From assembly GCA_947589315.1 (NCBI GenBank), contig CANPZE010000005.1, positions 1 through 64,000 on the forward strand: a stretch of 64,000 nt of DNA, given 5' to 3'. Position numbers and translations under genes: made by a program. Each line of letters starts with the position of its first letter. The stretch's first letter is position 1. The notes beneath the pieces were generated by a model, which was not told the DNA's origin, did not search any database, and saw only the letters and a program-made list of their open reading frames with translations. This document shows, piece by piece, positions 56,588 to 63,851 of this stretch. Origin of the DNA: an uncultured Lachnospiraceae bacterium. GTDB lineage: Bacteria > Bacillota > Clostridia > Lachnospirales > Lachnospiraceae.

Positions 56588-58774
56588 TTATGCTTTTAAG
56601 ATCTTTTTCACATCCACTTTCAGGTTCTTGCTTTCCTTATAAGGACGGAACAGCAGATAGATAAAGCCGGCCAGCAGCAGGAACGCCACCACAGTACCTG
56701 CGCCAAAGGCGCCTGTAGTAATAAGGGTACCGATCTGATATATGCAAAGTGACACGAGGTAGGCAAGGATTGTCTGATAGCCAATCGCAAACCAGAACCA
56801 CTTAGTATTATTCATTTCTCTTTTAATGGCGCCCATCGCCGCAAAACAAGGCGCACACAGCAGATTGAATACCATATAGGAATATGCTGCAACCGCCGTA
56901 AGGCTGCCTGCCAGCTGCCCCCAGTATTCTGCCCCGTCTTCCGCTACCTCGGCAAAACCAAAGAGGATGCCGAAGGTACCAACTACGTTTTCTTTTGCGA
57001 TCAGGCCGCTGACTGCCGCCACGGACATTTTCCAGTTGCCCCAGCCCAGCGGCGCAAAGACCGGCGCCAGGACATGCCCTATGGAGGCCAGGATACTATT
57101 CTCTAATTCTTCTGCTTCCAGCATCCGGAAGCTTCCCCCTACCCAGCCAAAGCCCTGGAGGAACCAAAGAATGATCGTTGATAACAGGATGATCGTACCT
57201 GCCTTTTTAATAAAGGACCAGCCACGTTCCCACATACTGCGCAGCACATTGCCTACGGTAGGAAGATGGTAAGCCGGCAGCTCCATTACGAAGGGGGCCG
57301 GATCCCCGGCAAACATTTTAGTCTTCTTCAGGATGATCCCTGAACAGATCACTGCTGCGATACCTACCAGATATGCGCTGTAAGATACCCACCATGCGTT
57401 ATGGAACAATGCGCCTGCGATCAGGGCAATGATCGGGAGCTTCGCTCCACAGGGAATAAAAGTGGTTGTCATGATTGTCATTTTTCGGTCTCTGTCACTC
57501 TCAATGGTTCTGGAGGCCATAATACCGGGAACGCCACATCCGCTTCCAATCAGCATCGGGATAAAAGATTTGCCGGACAAGCCAAACCTCCGGAAGATAC
57601 GGTCCATAACAAAGGCTACTCTCGCCATATAACCACAGGATTCCAGAAATGCCAGGAAAATAAACAGAATCAGCATCTGAGGCACGAATCCCAATACGGC
57701 GCCCACCCCGGCAATAATACCATCCAGAAGCAGGCTCTGGAGCCATCCGGCACAGCCAATAGCATTCAGGCCATTTTCTACCAGTACAGGAATACCGGGG
57801 ATCCAGAGCTTTTCAATGCCAAAAAGATGCCATCCGTCACCAAATACCCCATCATTGGCCCAGTCTGTGGCAATGGTCCCCACTGTAGTTACCGACACAT
57901 AATATACGATCCACATAACTACAAGGAAAATGGGAAGGGCCAGGATCCGGTTGGTAACGATCCTGTCAATCTTGTCAGAGGTACTCATCTGCTCTTTCTC
58001 GTTTTTACTATAACATTTATCAATGATGGAAGAAATATATACATATCTCTCATTGGTGATAATACTCTCTACATCATCGTCCATCGCCTCTTCCAGTTCC
58101 TGGATCTCCTGGCCTGCGTCCGGCACACGATCCATCAGCTCCGGTATCTTATCGTCCTGCTCCAGCAGTTTAATGGCAAAAAATCTTTTCTGGCTTTCTT
58201 CCACAACGCCCGCCAGCTTATCTTCTACCCGGCCGATAATGTCTTCCACCTGCGGAGCAAAGCCATGTATCGGGGCGACAGACTTCCTTGCCGCCTGGGC
58301 AACCGCTTCTTCTGCAGCCTCCTGGATGCCCGTACCCTTTAAAGCGGAGATTCCCACTACCGGGCAGCCCATTTTTTCCCGAAGCTTATCCATATGTATT
58401 GTATCGCCCTTTTTCTTTACCAGGTCGGTCATGTTTACCGCCATGACTACCGGAATCCCCAATTCCATAAGCTGGGTGGTAAGATACAGATTCCTTTCAA
58501 TATTGGTGCCATCCACAATATTCAGGATCACATCCGGCTTCTCCTGGATCAGATAATTCCTGGCGACCACTTCCTCCAGGGTATAGGGAGAAAGGGAATA
58601 GATCCCCGGAAGATCCATAATGGTCACATCCTTGTTGCCCTTCAGCTTTCCTTCCTTTTTTTCCACTGTTACCCCCGGCCAATTGCCCACAAACTGGTTA
58701 GAGCCGGTCAATGCATTAAAAAGCGTGGTCTTACCGCAGTTTGGATTCCCTGCTAACGCAATTTGAATCGACAT
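56588..58774 (-). CDS. feoB: Ferrous iron transporter FeoB
   Basis: The 728-residue protein has an N-terminal G domain (G1 GNPNCGKTT, G3 DLPGIYS, G4 NMTD) and a helical domain of about 80 residues, then a membrane channel with two gate regions (for example SGCGVPGIMASRTIE). It moves Fe2+ into the cell. The ATG has GAGG eight bases upstream. A dyad shared with the feoA promoter lies at 58844-58857, upstream of it. Confidence 0.97.
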   Translation of the reverse strand: MSIQIALAGNPNCGKTTLFNALTGSNQFVGNWPGVTVEKKEGKLKGNKDVTIMDLPGIYSLSPYTLEEVVARNYLIQEKPDVILNIVDGTNIERNLYLTTQLMELGIPVVMAVNMTDLVKKKGDTIHMDKLREKMGCPVVGISALKGTGIQEAAEEAVAQAARKSVAPIHGFAPQVEDIIGRVEDKLAGVVEESQKRFFAIKLLEQDDKIPELMDRVPDAGQEIQELEEAMDDDVESIITNERYVYISSIIDKCYSKNEKEQMSTSDKIDRIVTNRILALPIFLVVMWIVYYVSVTTVGTIATDWANDGVFGDGWHLFGIEKLWIPGIPVLVENGLNAIGCAGWLQSLLLDGIIAGVGAVLGFVPQMLILFIFLAFLESCGYMARVAFVMDRIFRRFGLSGKSFIPMLIGSGCGVPGIMASRTIESDRDRKMTIMTTTFIPCGAKLPIIALIAGALFHNAWWVSYSAYLVGIAAVICSGIILKKTKMFAGDPAPFVMELPAYHLPTVGNVLRSMWERGWSFIKKAGTIILLSTIILWFLQGFGWVGGSFRMLEAEELENSILASIGHVLAPVFAPLGWGNWKMSVAAVSGLIAKENVVGTFGILFGFAEVAEDGAEYWGQLAGSLTAVAAYSYMVFNLLCAPCFAAMGAIKREMNNTKWFWFAIGYQTILAYLVSLCIYQIGTLITTGAFGAGTVVAFLLLAGFIYLLFRPYKESKNLKVDVKKILKA

Positions 58775-58843
58775 AACTTTTACCTCATTTCTATTTTTCT
58801 ATTTCTATTTTTTCTTTTTTTAGTCCGTTTCAACTATCTTGTG

Positions 58844-58857
58844 TTAGTAGTGACTAA
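58844..58857. promoter_or_regulatory. Candidate DtxR-type operator upstream of feoB
   Basis: TTAG-TAGTGA-CTAA. It shares the G-TTAG-TA-N4-CTAA pattern with the site at 59461-59474 in front of the feoA pair, and a DtxR-family gene sits nearby. Confidence 0.55.
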
Positions 58858-58868
58858 TATCTCTGCAT

Positions 58869-58888
58869 AAAAAACTTCCCTTACGGGA
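58869..58888 (-). terminator. Weak terminator after feoA
   Basis: A 4-bp stem (TCCC-GTAA-GGGA on the minus strand) followed by AG and six T lies about 20 bases after the feoA stop. It would end the feoA pair's transcript before the second dyad and feoB. Confidence 0.45.
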
Positions 58889-58907
58889 TACTTGTCAGCC
58901 ACTGCTA

Positions 58908-59129
58908 TTACTCGACCTGTATCATTTCTGCATCTGCCTTGCGCAATGATAATTCATAGCCTCGAACAGTTACCTCCACCGGATCTCCCAACGGAGCTAC
59001 CTTCCGTACAAAGATTTCTACTCCCTTCGTGATCCCCATATCCATAATACGTCTTTTGACAGGTCCCTCGCCGGTCAATTTGACTACTCGGACCTTTTCG
59101 CCACATTTGATATCTCTTAATGTCTTCAT
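58908..59129 (-). CDS. feoA: FeoA-domain protein (second copy of the pair)
   Basis: This 73-residue SH3-like protein has the FeoA pattern: an N-terminal LRDIKCGEKVRVVKLTGEG, then IMDMGITKGVEIFVRKVAPLGDPV and RGYELSLRKADA. FeoA-type proteins modulate FeoB. The ATG at 59129 has AAGGAG upstream. It follows the other FeoA-like gene after about 70 bases. Confidence 0.93.
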   Translation of the reverse strand: MKTLRDIKCGEKVRVVKLTGEGPVKRRIMDMGITKGVEIFVRKVAPLGDPVEVTVRGYELSLRKADAEMIQVE

Positions 59130-59198
59130 GTTCTCTCCTTCCAACGCCAAAACAGAAGTCCTCAGCACCGCAACACGGCCAGAACCATCCAGATACCA

Positions 59199-59411
59199 TC
59201 AGCCTACCTGGATCTTATTTGCCATGTCTTTGCCGATCGCTACTCTGGACTCCTTAACATTCACGATCATGTTGCCCCCGATCGCGGAAACTACAGTCAC
59301 CGTTCCCCCAACTACAAAACCTAAATTCTCCAGGAATCTTCTGGTCTCTTCTTTGCCGCCTACTTTGCGGATCACAGTAGGTTCTCCAGCATTTACCATA
59401 GTTAAAGGCAT
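59199..59411 (-). CDS. FeoA-domain protein (first of the pair)
   Basis: The 70-residue protein is FeoA-like (GEPTVIRKVGGKEETRRFLE, NLGFVVGGTVTVVS, NMIVNVKESRVAIG). The start is uncertain: the ATG at 59411 has GAGG nine bases upstream, while ATGs at 59417 or 59420 would add two or three residues. It is the first gene behind the strong promoter at 59463-59491. Confidence 0.9.
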   Translation of the reverse strand: MPLTMVNAGEPTVIRKVGGKEETRRFLENLGFVVGGTVTVVSAIGGNMIVNVKESRVAIGKDMANKIQVG

Positions 59412-59460
59412 ACTCATCATCCTCTTCTCAATATTTGTGCAATCTATCTTTGCTTCATGG

Positions 59461-59474
59461 TTAGTATACTCTAA
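59461..59474. promoter_or_regulatory. Candidate DtxR-type operator over the feoA -10 box
   Basis: TTAG-TATACT-CTAA, flanked by G and C to give GTTAG...CTAAC. The middle overlaps the minus-strand -10 hexamer, where a bound repressor would block transcription. A further TTAG half-site lies at 59481. Confidence 0.6.
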
Positions 59475-59491
59475 CTTTCATTAGTTGTCAA
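59463..59491 (-). promoter_or_regulatory. Promoter of the feoA pair
   Basis: TTGACA (59491-59486), 17-base spacer, TATACT (59468-59463), overlapped by the TTAG-N6-CTAA dyad. Confidence 0.75.
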
Positions 59492-59510
59492 CTATTTTTT
59501 TGTAAAATCC

Positions 59511-59538
59511 TTGAGTTATTGAAATGATATGCTATAAT
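59511..59538 (+). promoter_or_regulatory. Promoter of the DtxR-type regulator gene
   Basis: TTGAGT (59511-59516), 16-base spacer, TATAAT (59533-59538), divergent from the feoA promoter. Confidence 0.55.
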
Positions 59539-59616
59539 AAAATTTAATTTAAAAGCGTTTATTATAACTGTGCGTCCTGCGCATAATACAAGAAAGGAAT
59601 CGTAGGCAATAACATC

Positions 59617-60012
59617 ATGAAATCAAATGAATCTGCTGAAAATTATTTAGAAACTATTCTTATCTTAAGCAAGAGTAAGCCTGTAGTGCGTTCTGTAGAT
59701 ATCGCCGAGGAACTGGGATTTAAAAAGTCCAGTGTTAGCGTAGCCATGAAGCATCTGCGGGAAAAGGAACATATTACCGTTACAAAGGAAGGCTATATCT
59801 ATCTGACAGATGCCGGCAGGGAGATCGCTGAAATGATCTATGAACGCCATGAGCTGCTTTCCTCCTGGCTGGTAGAACTGGGCGTGGATCCGGAGATTGC
59901 CTCCGAGGATGCCTGCCGGATCGAACACGTGATCAGCAAGGAAAGTTTTCAGGCTATCAAGAGCCATATGGTCTCTTCTGGAATATTGCCGGCAGCGCAG
60001 GCAGCAGAATAG
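59617..60012 (+). CDS. DtxR/MntR-family metal-dependent regulator
   Basis: The 131-residue protein has an N-terminal winged helix (VRSVDIAEELGFKKSSVSVAMKHL) and a metal-binding dimer domain (residues 75-115: ERHELLSSWLVELGVDPEIASEDACRIEH). It lacks the extra SH3-like third domain of DtxR, so it has the MntR-type length. It lies divergent from the feoA pair and is the best candidate regulator for the shared dyads. Metal choice (iron or manganese) is not certain from sequence. Confidence 0.9.
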   Translation: MKSNESAENYLETILILSKSKPVVRSVDIAEELGFKKSSVSVAMKHLREKEHITVTKEGYIYLTDAGREIAEMIYERHELLSSWLVELGVDPEIASEDACRIEHVISKESFQAIKSHMVSSGILPAAQAAE

Positions 60013-60048
60013 TCAGTAGCAGAATGATCATTAGGAGGAATATAGCAT

Positions 60049-60669
60049 ATGCGAAAGGGACGGAAGAAAAATAAGGCATACCTGACAATTCAATCAATAG
60101 CGATAGCCATAAGCCTGCTGGCGGGCTGTTCCAAGGCAGGCCCCCAAGAGACGCAGCTGCAGGAAAGCCAGCCTTCTCCGGAAGCCGCTGCAACAAGAAC
60201 GGAAGAGGAAACGGTCCAGCTTCCAGAGGCGCTTCCTCTGGAGTTTGTCTTTTCCAGCGGAGTTGGCGCCTGGAGAACCAGCCTGACATTGGAGCGGAAT
60301 GGTTCCTTTAAGGGCAGATATGAGGATGCAGATATAGGAGCGATATCATTTTGTGAATTCAGCGGACAATTTAAGGATATCAAGCAGGTAAATCCCTATA
60401 CCTATTCCATGACCTTAGGCAAATTAAAAGTCAAAGATAAGGTTGGAAAGACATGGAAGAAAAACGGGGTGCTGTATACAGCGGCAGAGGCTTATGGGTT
60501 GGAAAAGGGAAAGAAATTTCTTTTTTATACGCCGGAAGCGCCCACCAAAAAACTTGAATTTCTAAGCTGGTACTGGGGAACTATGGCGAAAAAGCTGCCC
60601 AAAAAACTTTCCTGCTATGCAATTTATAATAAAAAGATGGAATATGGATTTTTTTCAGAGAACTCCTAG
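60049..60669 (+). CDS. Lipoprotein of unknown function
   Basis: The 206-residue product has a lipoprotein signal (ISLLAGCSKAG, lipobox Cys near residue 27), an acidic linker, and a beta-rich domain with LEFVFSSGVGAWRTSLTLERNGSF. I recognise no family name. It starts 36 bases after the DtxR-type gene with AGGAGG upstream, so it may be in the same transcript and the iron regulon, which is inference. Confidence 0.7.
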   Translation: MRKGRKKNKAYLTIQSIAIAISLLAGCSKAGPQETQLQESQPSPEAAATRTEEETVQLPEALPLEFVFSSGVGAWRTSLTLERNGSFKGRYEDADIGAISFCEFSGQFKDIKQVNPYTYSMTLGKLKVKDKVGKTWKKNGVLYTAAEAYGLEKGKKFLFYTPEAPTKKLEFLSWYWGTMAKKLPKKLSCYAIYNKKMEYGFFSENS

Positions 60670-60706
60670 GCAATAAGGAAGCCAAATGACTGCCATATCC
60701 GGTCAG

Positions 60707-60735
60707 TTGACTTTTGACTATAGCTTCTGTATTAT
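60707..60735 (+). promoter_or_regulatory. Promoter of the Hpt-domain gene
   Basis: TTGACT (60707-60712), 17-base spacer, TATTAT (60730-60735). The start codon is at 60788. Confidence 0.6.
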
Positions 60736-60787
60736 GATATTAATACGTATCAGCTATAAATAGCAATCAGACAGGAGGAGGAAAGAT

Positions 60788-61141
60788 ATGACTGAGGAGC
60801 TGAGAAATGAATTGATCCAGGCGGGGATAGATATAGATGGCACAATGGATCGCTTTATGAACAATGAAGGGCTTTTCATTAAGTTTATCAAAAAATTTAA
60901 AAATGACCCCACTATGGCTGCACTGGATCAGGCGCTGCAGGACAAAGATGCAGAGGAAGGATTTAAGCAGGCTCATACGCTAAAGGGGGTTGCTTCTAAC
61001 TTCGGGATGCATCGGTTGTTAAAAAGCCTGGAGCCCATGGTGGAGATCCTTCGGGCCGGAAAAATAGACGGGATCGATGAATACTGGTCAGACGTACAGC
61101 TGCAGCACCATCTTCTCAGTGAAGCCATTGATAAGATATGA
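60788..61141 (+). CDS. Stand-alone Hpt (histidine phosphotransfer) protein
   Basis: The 117-residue helical protein has the Hpt signature QAHTLKGVASNFG with the phospho-accepting His63. Hpt proteins pass phosphate between receiver domains in phosphorelays. No kinase or receiver gene is next to it, so the partners are elsewhere. The start has AGGAGG upstream. An IS66 scar begins just after its stop. Confidence 0.88.
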   Translation: MTEELRNELIQAGIDIDGTMDRFMNNEGLFIKFIKKFKNDPTMAALDQALQDKDAEEGFKQAHTLKGVASNFGMHRLLKSLEPMVEILRAGKIDGIDEYWSDVQLQHHLLSEAIDKI

Positions 61142-61149
61142 GAGCAGGG

Positions 61150-61353
61150 ATAAGCCCAAAGATCGAAGCCCATCCACAGAAGACCCTTAATCTGGTCGGG
61201 ACGCCTTCTACAGAACAAAAACAGAGTGCCTTTTTCAAATGGATCCTGTTTGTATTTCACCGATGATCATAGACAGCCCGTCAATACTTTTCAAAGGTCA
61301 ACATATCCGCATGGGGTCACAACTCTGTGGATGCCGGCAGCGTCTTCAAACAT
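61150..61353 (-). pseudogene. IS66-family tnpB remnant with frameshifts
   Basis: On the minus strand the region reads MFEDAAGIHRVVTPCGYVDL, then in a second frame KSIDGLSMIIGEI, then in a third frame YKQDPFEKGTLFLFCRRRP, DQIKGLLW. Together these are the IS66 accessory protein TnpB broken by at least two frameshifts. A GGAGG lies upstream of its ATG at 61353. A short tail like the end of tnpA (SLSRIIREVAHV) lies just before it. No intact transposase is present. Confidence 0.82.
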
Positions 61354-61518
61354 GAGCCACCTCCCGGATGATCCGTGAGAGCGATTTACTCTTGCATCTT
61401 ATATAATACCTCAATCATGCAGTATCAATCTTATTGTTTATTACAATTAGTGTATTAGAAACAAATGATTGTAGCGTTTTTAAGGCAAGCTAAAGAATCA
61501 CATTGTCAGGGTATATGT
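61354..61518. other. Gap of 165 bases, no clear gene
   Basis: This AT-rich gap lies between the RES fragment and the IS66 scar. Apart from a possible end of tnpA near 61354-61395 I see nothing in it. Base composition changes here from the balanced chromosome to the AT-rich right edge. Confidence 0.5.
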
Positions 61519-61947
61519 TCACATAATTAAATGTTTTCTATAATCAATCGTATCAATTCCATACACTTCCGTATCTATGCATTCAAACAAGTCCGGATCA
61601 AACAAAGCTAAATTATATCCAGCACTATGCATTACGCTTTTATATTCGATACCAGCATATTCCGCAACACCATCATGGATAATACTCTTAACAAAATCGG
61701 TAATATATTGGGTCGGAACATAATCCAAGGCACTATCACTCCTTCTCATTATTTTACCCATTTCATTATTTATCTTTTTTAAGTGTTCTTTGTTAATCGC
61801 ATATTCTAAGCAATCCAATCCCTCTATAAAGGGACTGATTTGATTAATCCTCTTTAAATCAACAACAATTATATCTTTTTTCAATCTAAACTTTCCAACT
61901 GTTACATAATCATATGCACCAGCTCTCGCCTCATCATAAACTACTCC
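61519..61947 (-). pseudogene. RES-domain protein fragment, 5' end missing
   Basis: The open frame begins at 61947 and reads GVVYDEARAGAYDYVTVGKF, then RLKKDIIVVDL, and later LDYVPTQYITDFVKSI, GIEYKSVMHSAGYNLALF. That is the middle and C-terminal part of a RES domain (NAD+ phosphorylase toxin fold). The first third, with its catalytic arginine and tyrosine, has been lost, and no ATG precedes it; a TTG at 61884 is the only usual start. The RES piece overlaps the end of the sce7725 gene by seven bases in another frame. It is probably a dead remnant. Confidence 0.7.
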
Positions 61948-62864
61948 TTATCCAAATATCTTCCCATTAGCTCTAAATGATGCATAATAGATAGTTTTTT
62001 CACTGTTCCCAAACCCGGATAAGCTTCTCGGTTATATAAATCTTCAAACTCTCTCATTGCTACAGTATCAAGTCCCTTTTCTTCATTCCATTCCACTAGT
62101 TTTGACAATGCTTCTTGAAATTTTCCGGCAGGATCACTAATGTCATCATTCGAATCAGAGACAAAATGCTTTATGCGTAAACTATTATCCTTATCGAAAT
62201 ATACAATATGTATCACAACCGCATATGGAGCAAACCCGGTTTCATTATATTCTTCACCAACTACAGAGTAATCAGCAAACCCCACATATCCATCTTCCTG
62301 ATAGTATAAATGATCTTCTGAAAAAGGCTCATCGTCAACTTCAATATAATCATTATTTCTGTCTAGTTTGTTAAATTTATCTGCCAAAAGTACTCTATTT
62401 TTTCTTATCTTCCTTCTAAACCCACTTTCATCTGGTATTAAATTGTACTTAACATCTGTTTCTGCAAAGTATACTTCGTAAACAGAAATTGCATCTTTGT
62501 TATTGCAAATCGTTCCCATATTATCTGCATATCTTTCAATAAATTCCTCCGGCTTCAAATTTGGTTTGAGCAAATTCATAAAAATAACATTATCATTTTC
62601 CTTTAGAATTGCAGACAGACCTTCCTTTAATTTCTGATTTTTCTCCTCCTTGGCATCACTATTAAAACTACCCACTTTGGGATTAGTAATGATAGCTATC
62701 TGTTTACCATTCACTCCATATTTTTCTATGGTTTTAACAAGCGTAGAAGATAATTTTACAGGTTCGATGATTGGTGTAATTCTACTGCTCAAAACACCTT
62801 TCTCTACCAATTCTCGTAATGCAATTAATTCAAATTGTCGTCCTCGTAAATAAGGAAAATACAT
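61941..62864 (-). CDS. sce7725 family protein
   Basis: The 307-residue protein begins MYFPYLRGRQFELIALREL, the sce7725 family pattern (named after a Sorangium locus), and the opening also recalls the phage-type Beta protein family. It has no known activity. It starts one base after the sce7726 stop (TAG-T-ATG), with GGAGGTG upstream, so the pair is coupled. The C-terminal half is acidic. It lies in the AT-rich segment. Confidence 0.78.
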   Translation of the reverse strand: MYFPYLRGRQFELIALRELVEKGVLSSRITPIIEPVKLSSTLVKTIEKYGVNGKQIAIITNPKVGSFNSDAKEEKNQKLKEGLSAILKENDNVIFMNLLKPNLKPEEFIERYADNMGTICNNKDAISVYEVYFAETDVKYNLIPDESGFRRKIRKNRVLLADKFNKLDRNNDYIEVDDEPFSEDHLYYQEDGYVGFADYSVVGEEYNETGFAPYAVVIHIVYFDKDNSLRIKHFVSDSNDDISDPAGKFQEALSKLVEWNEEKGLDTVAMREFEDLYNREAYPGLGTVKKLSIMHHLELMGRYLDKE

Positions 62865-62865
62865 A

Positions 62866-63726
62866 CTACGCACCTCCATATTGATGTTCTAAAAATGCTT
62901 CTAGTTTCTGATAATCATTAAATGTTAATTCCATAAAATAAGCCAAAAACTTTAATTCATATGGAATCTTAACAAACTCTTCTTTCTCTAGCTGCATTCT
63001 CTTTTTTAATATCCTTAAAACAAGTAAATATGACTCTTCTATCGGTATCTGTAAAAACATTTTCTTACAAGCAGAATAGTATTTAAACTGTGTAACTTCT
63101 GGTAAATAACCATATCGTTGAGCAATTATATTTTCATATTCACTTTTTCTCAATAATTTAAAAATAACCTCCTTATCCAAACCACCGATGTATCTTTGCG
63201 GTTTTTGGATTGTACCCAACTTACCATTTTTTCGCAATACATATATACCCACCGGCTTATCAATATTTCCTAACACTTTCTGTAACTGTTGTAGATTTTT
63301 CTCATAAGTAACTGTGGCTACATGGTCAAAAGCCTTATAATAGTCATCTATCTGAGAATTTAGTCTATCTAAATTATCCAATTCCGTTTTTATCTCATAG
63401 ACAACAGCCTTTCCATTTATTAATACAAAATCTGCTTTAGATTTAGCAATCGCCACTTCTGTTAAAGCTGTTGTTGTGTTAACACTATGTACACCTAACA
63501 GTAACTTATTCAACAAAGTATTCTTATAAAAGTATTCGTTTCGGTAATGATTGTTTAGTTCACAATAAATTTCGCTTATTAATTCCCGATTATTCTTTTG
63601 ATCCGCATTACTTATATAACGTCTTACTACTGACGAATACACATTATCCACTTTCCCATCTATAAAATGACGGAGCATATTGCGAGTAAATATTCTATTT
63701 AAATTATTCATTTTATTTATTTCCAT
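62866..63726 (-). CDS. sce7726 family protein, PD-(D/E)XK-nuclease-like
   Basis: The 286-residue protein has the sce7726 core: KADFVLINGKAVVYEIKTEL followed by DRLNSQIDDYYKAF. This supplies the D, ExK and Q of a PD-(D/E)XK nuclease fold, so it may cut or bind nucleic acid; this is an inference. The ATG at 63726 is preferred, with AAGGAG nine bases upstream; the ATG at 63735 sits on top of that site. It is followed one base later by its sce7725 partner. Confidence 0.8.
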   Translation of the reverse strand: MEINKMNNLNRIFTRNMLRHFIDGKVDNVYSSVVRRYISNADQKNNRELISEIYCELNNHYRNEYFYKNTLLNKLLLGVHSVNTTTALTEVAIAKSKADFVLINGKAVVYEIKTELDNLDRLNSQIDDYYKAFDHVATVTYEKNLQQLQKVLGNIDKPVGIYVLRKNGKLGTIQKPQRYIGGLDKEVIFKLLRKSEYENIIAQRYGYLPEVTQFKYYSACKKMFLQIPIEESYLLVLRILKKRMQLEKEEFVKIPYELKFLAYFMELTFNDYQKLEAFLEHQYGGA

Positions 63727-63759
63727 CAGCTCCATCTCCTTCCAATGCTTGATTATTTA

Positions 63760-63786
63760 ATTATACGATACCATACTTTTTTGCAA
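63760..63786 (-). promoter_or_regulatory. Promoter of the sce7726-sce7725 pair
   Basis: TTGCAA (63786-63781), a 15-base spacer (a little short) and TATAAT (63765-63760), 34 bases before the start codon. Confidence 0.5.
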
Positions 63787-63794
63787 ATTCAAAG

Positions 63795-63811
63795 ATGATT
63801 TTTCAAATCAT
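63795..63811. promoter_or_regulatory. Perfect dyad upstream of the sce7726 promoter
   Basis: ATGATTT-TTC-AAATCAT: 7-base arms around a 3-base spacer, about nine bases upstream of the -35 box. It has the position of an operator or activator site. Confidence 0.45.
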
Positions 63812-63851
63812 TTCAGCATTCTCTATTGAATTTGAAATCTCATCATTCCAG

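Noticed and set aside
60973..61260. A 95-codon minus-strand frame after and across the Hpt gene
   Set aside because: Its first part (YKQDPFEKGTLFLFC) is one frame of the IS66 tnpB remnant and the rest is antisense to the Hpt gene; it is not an intact protein.
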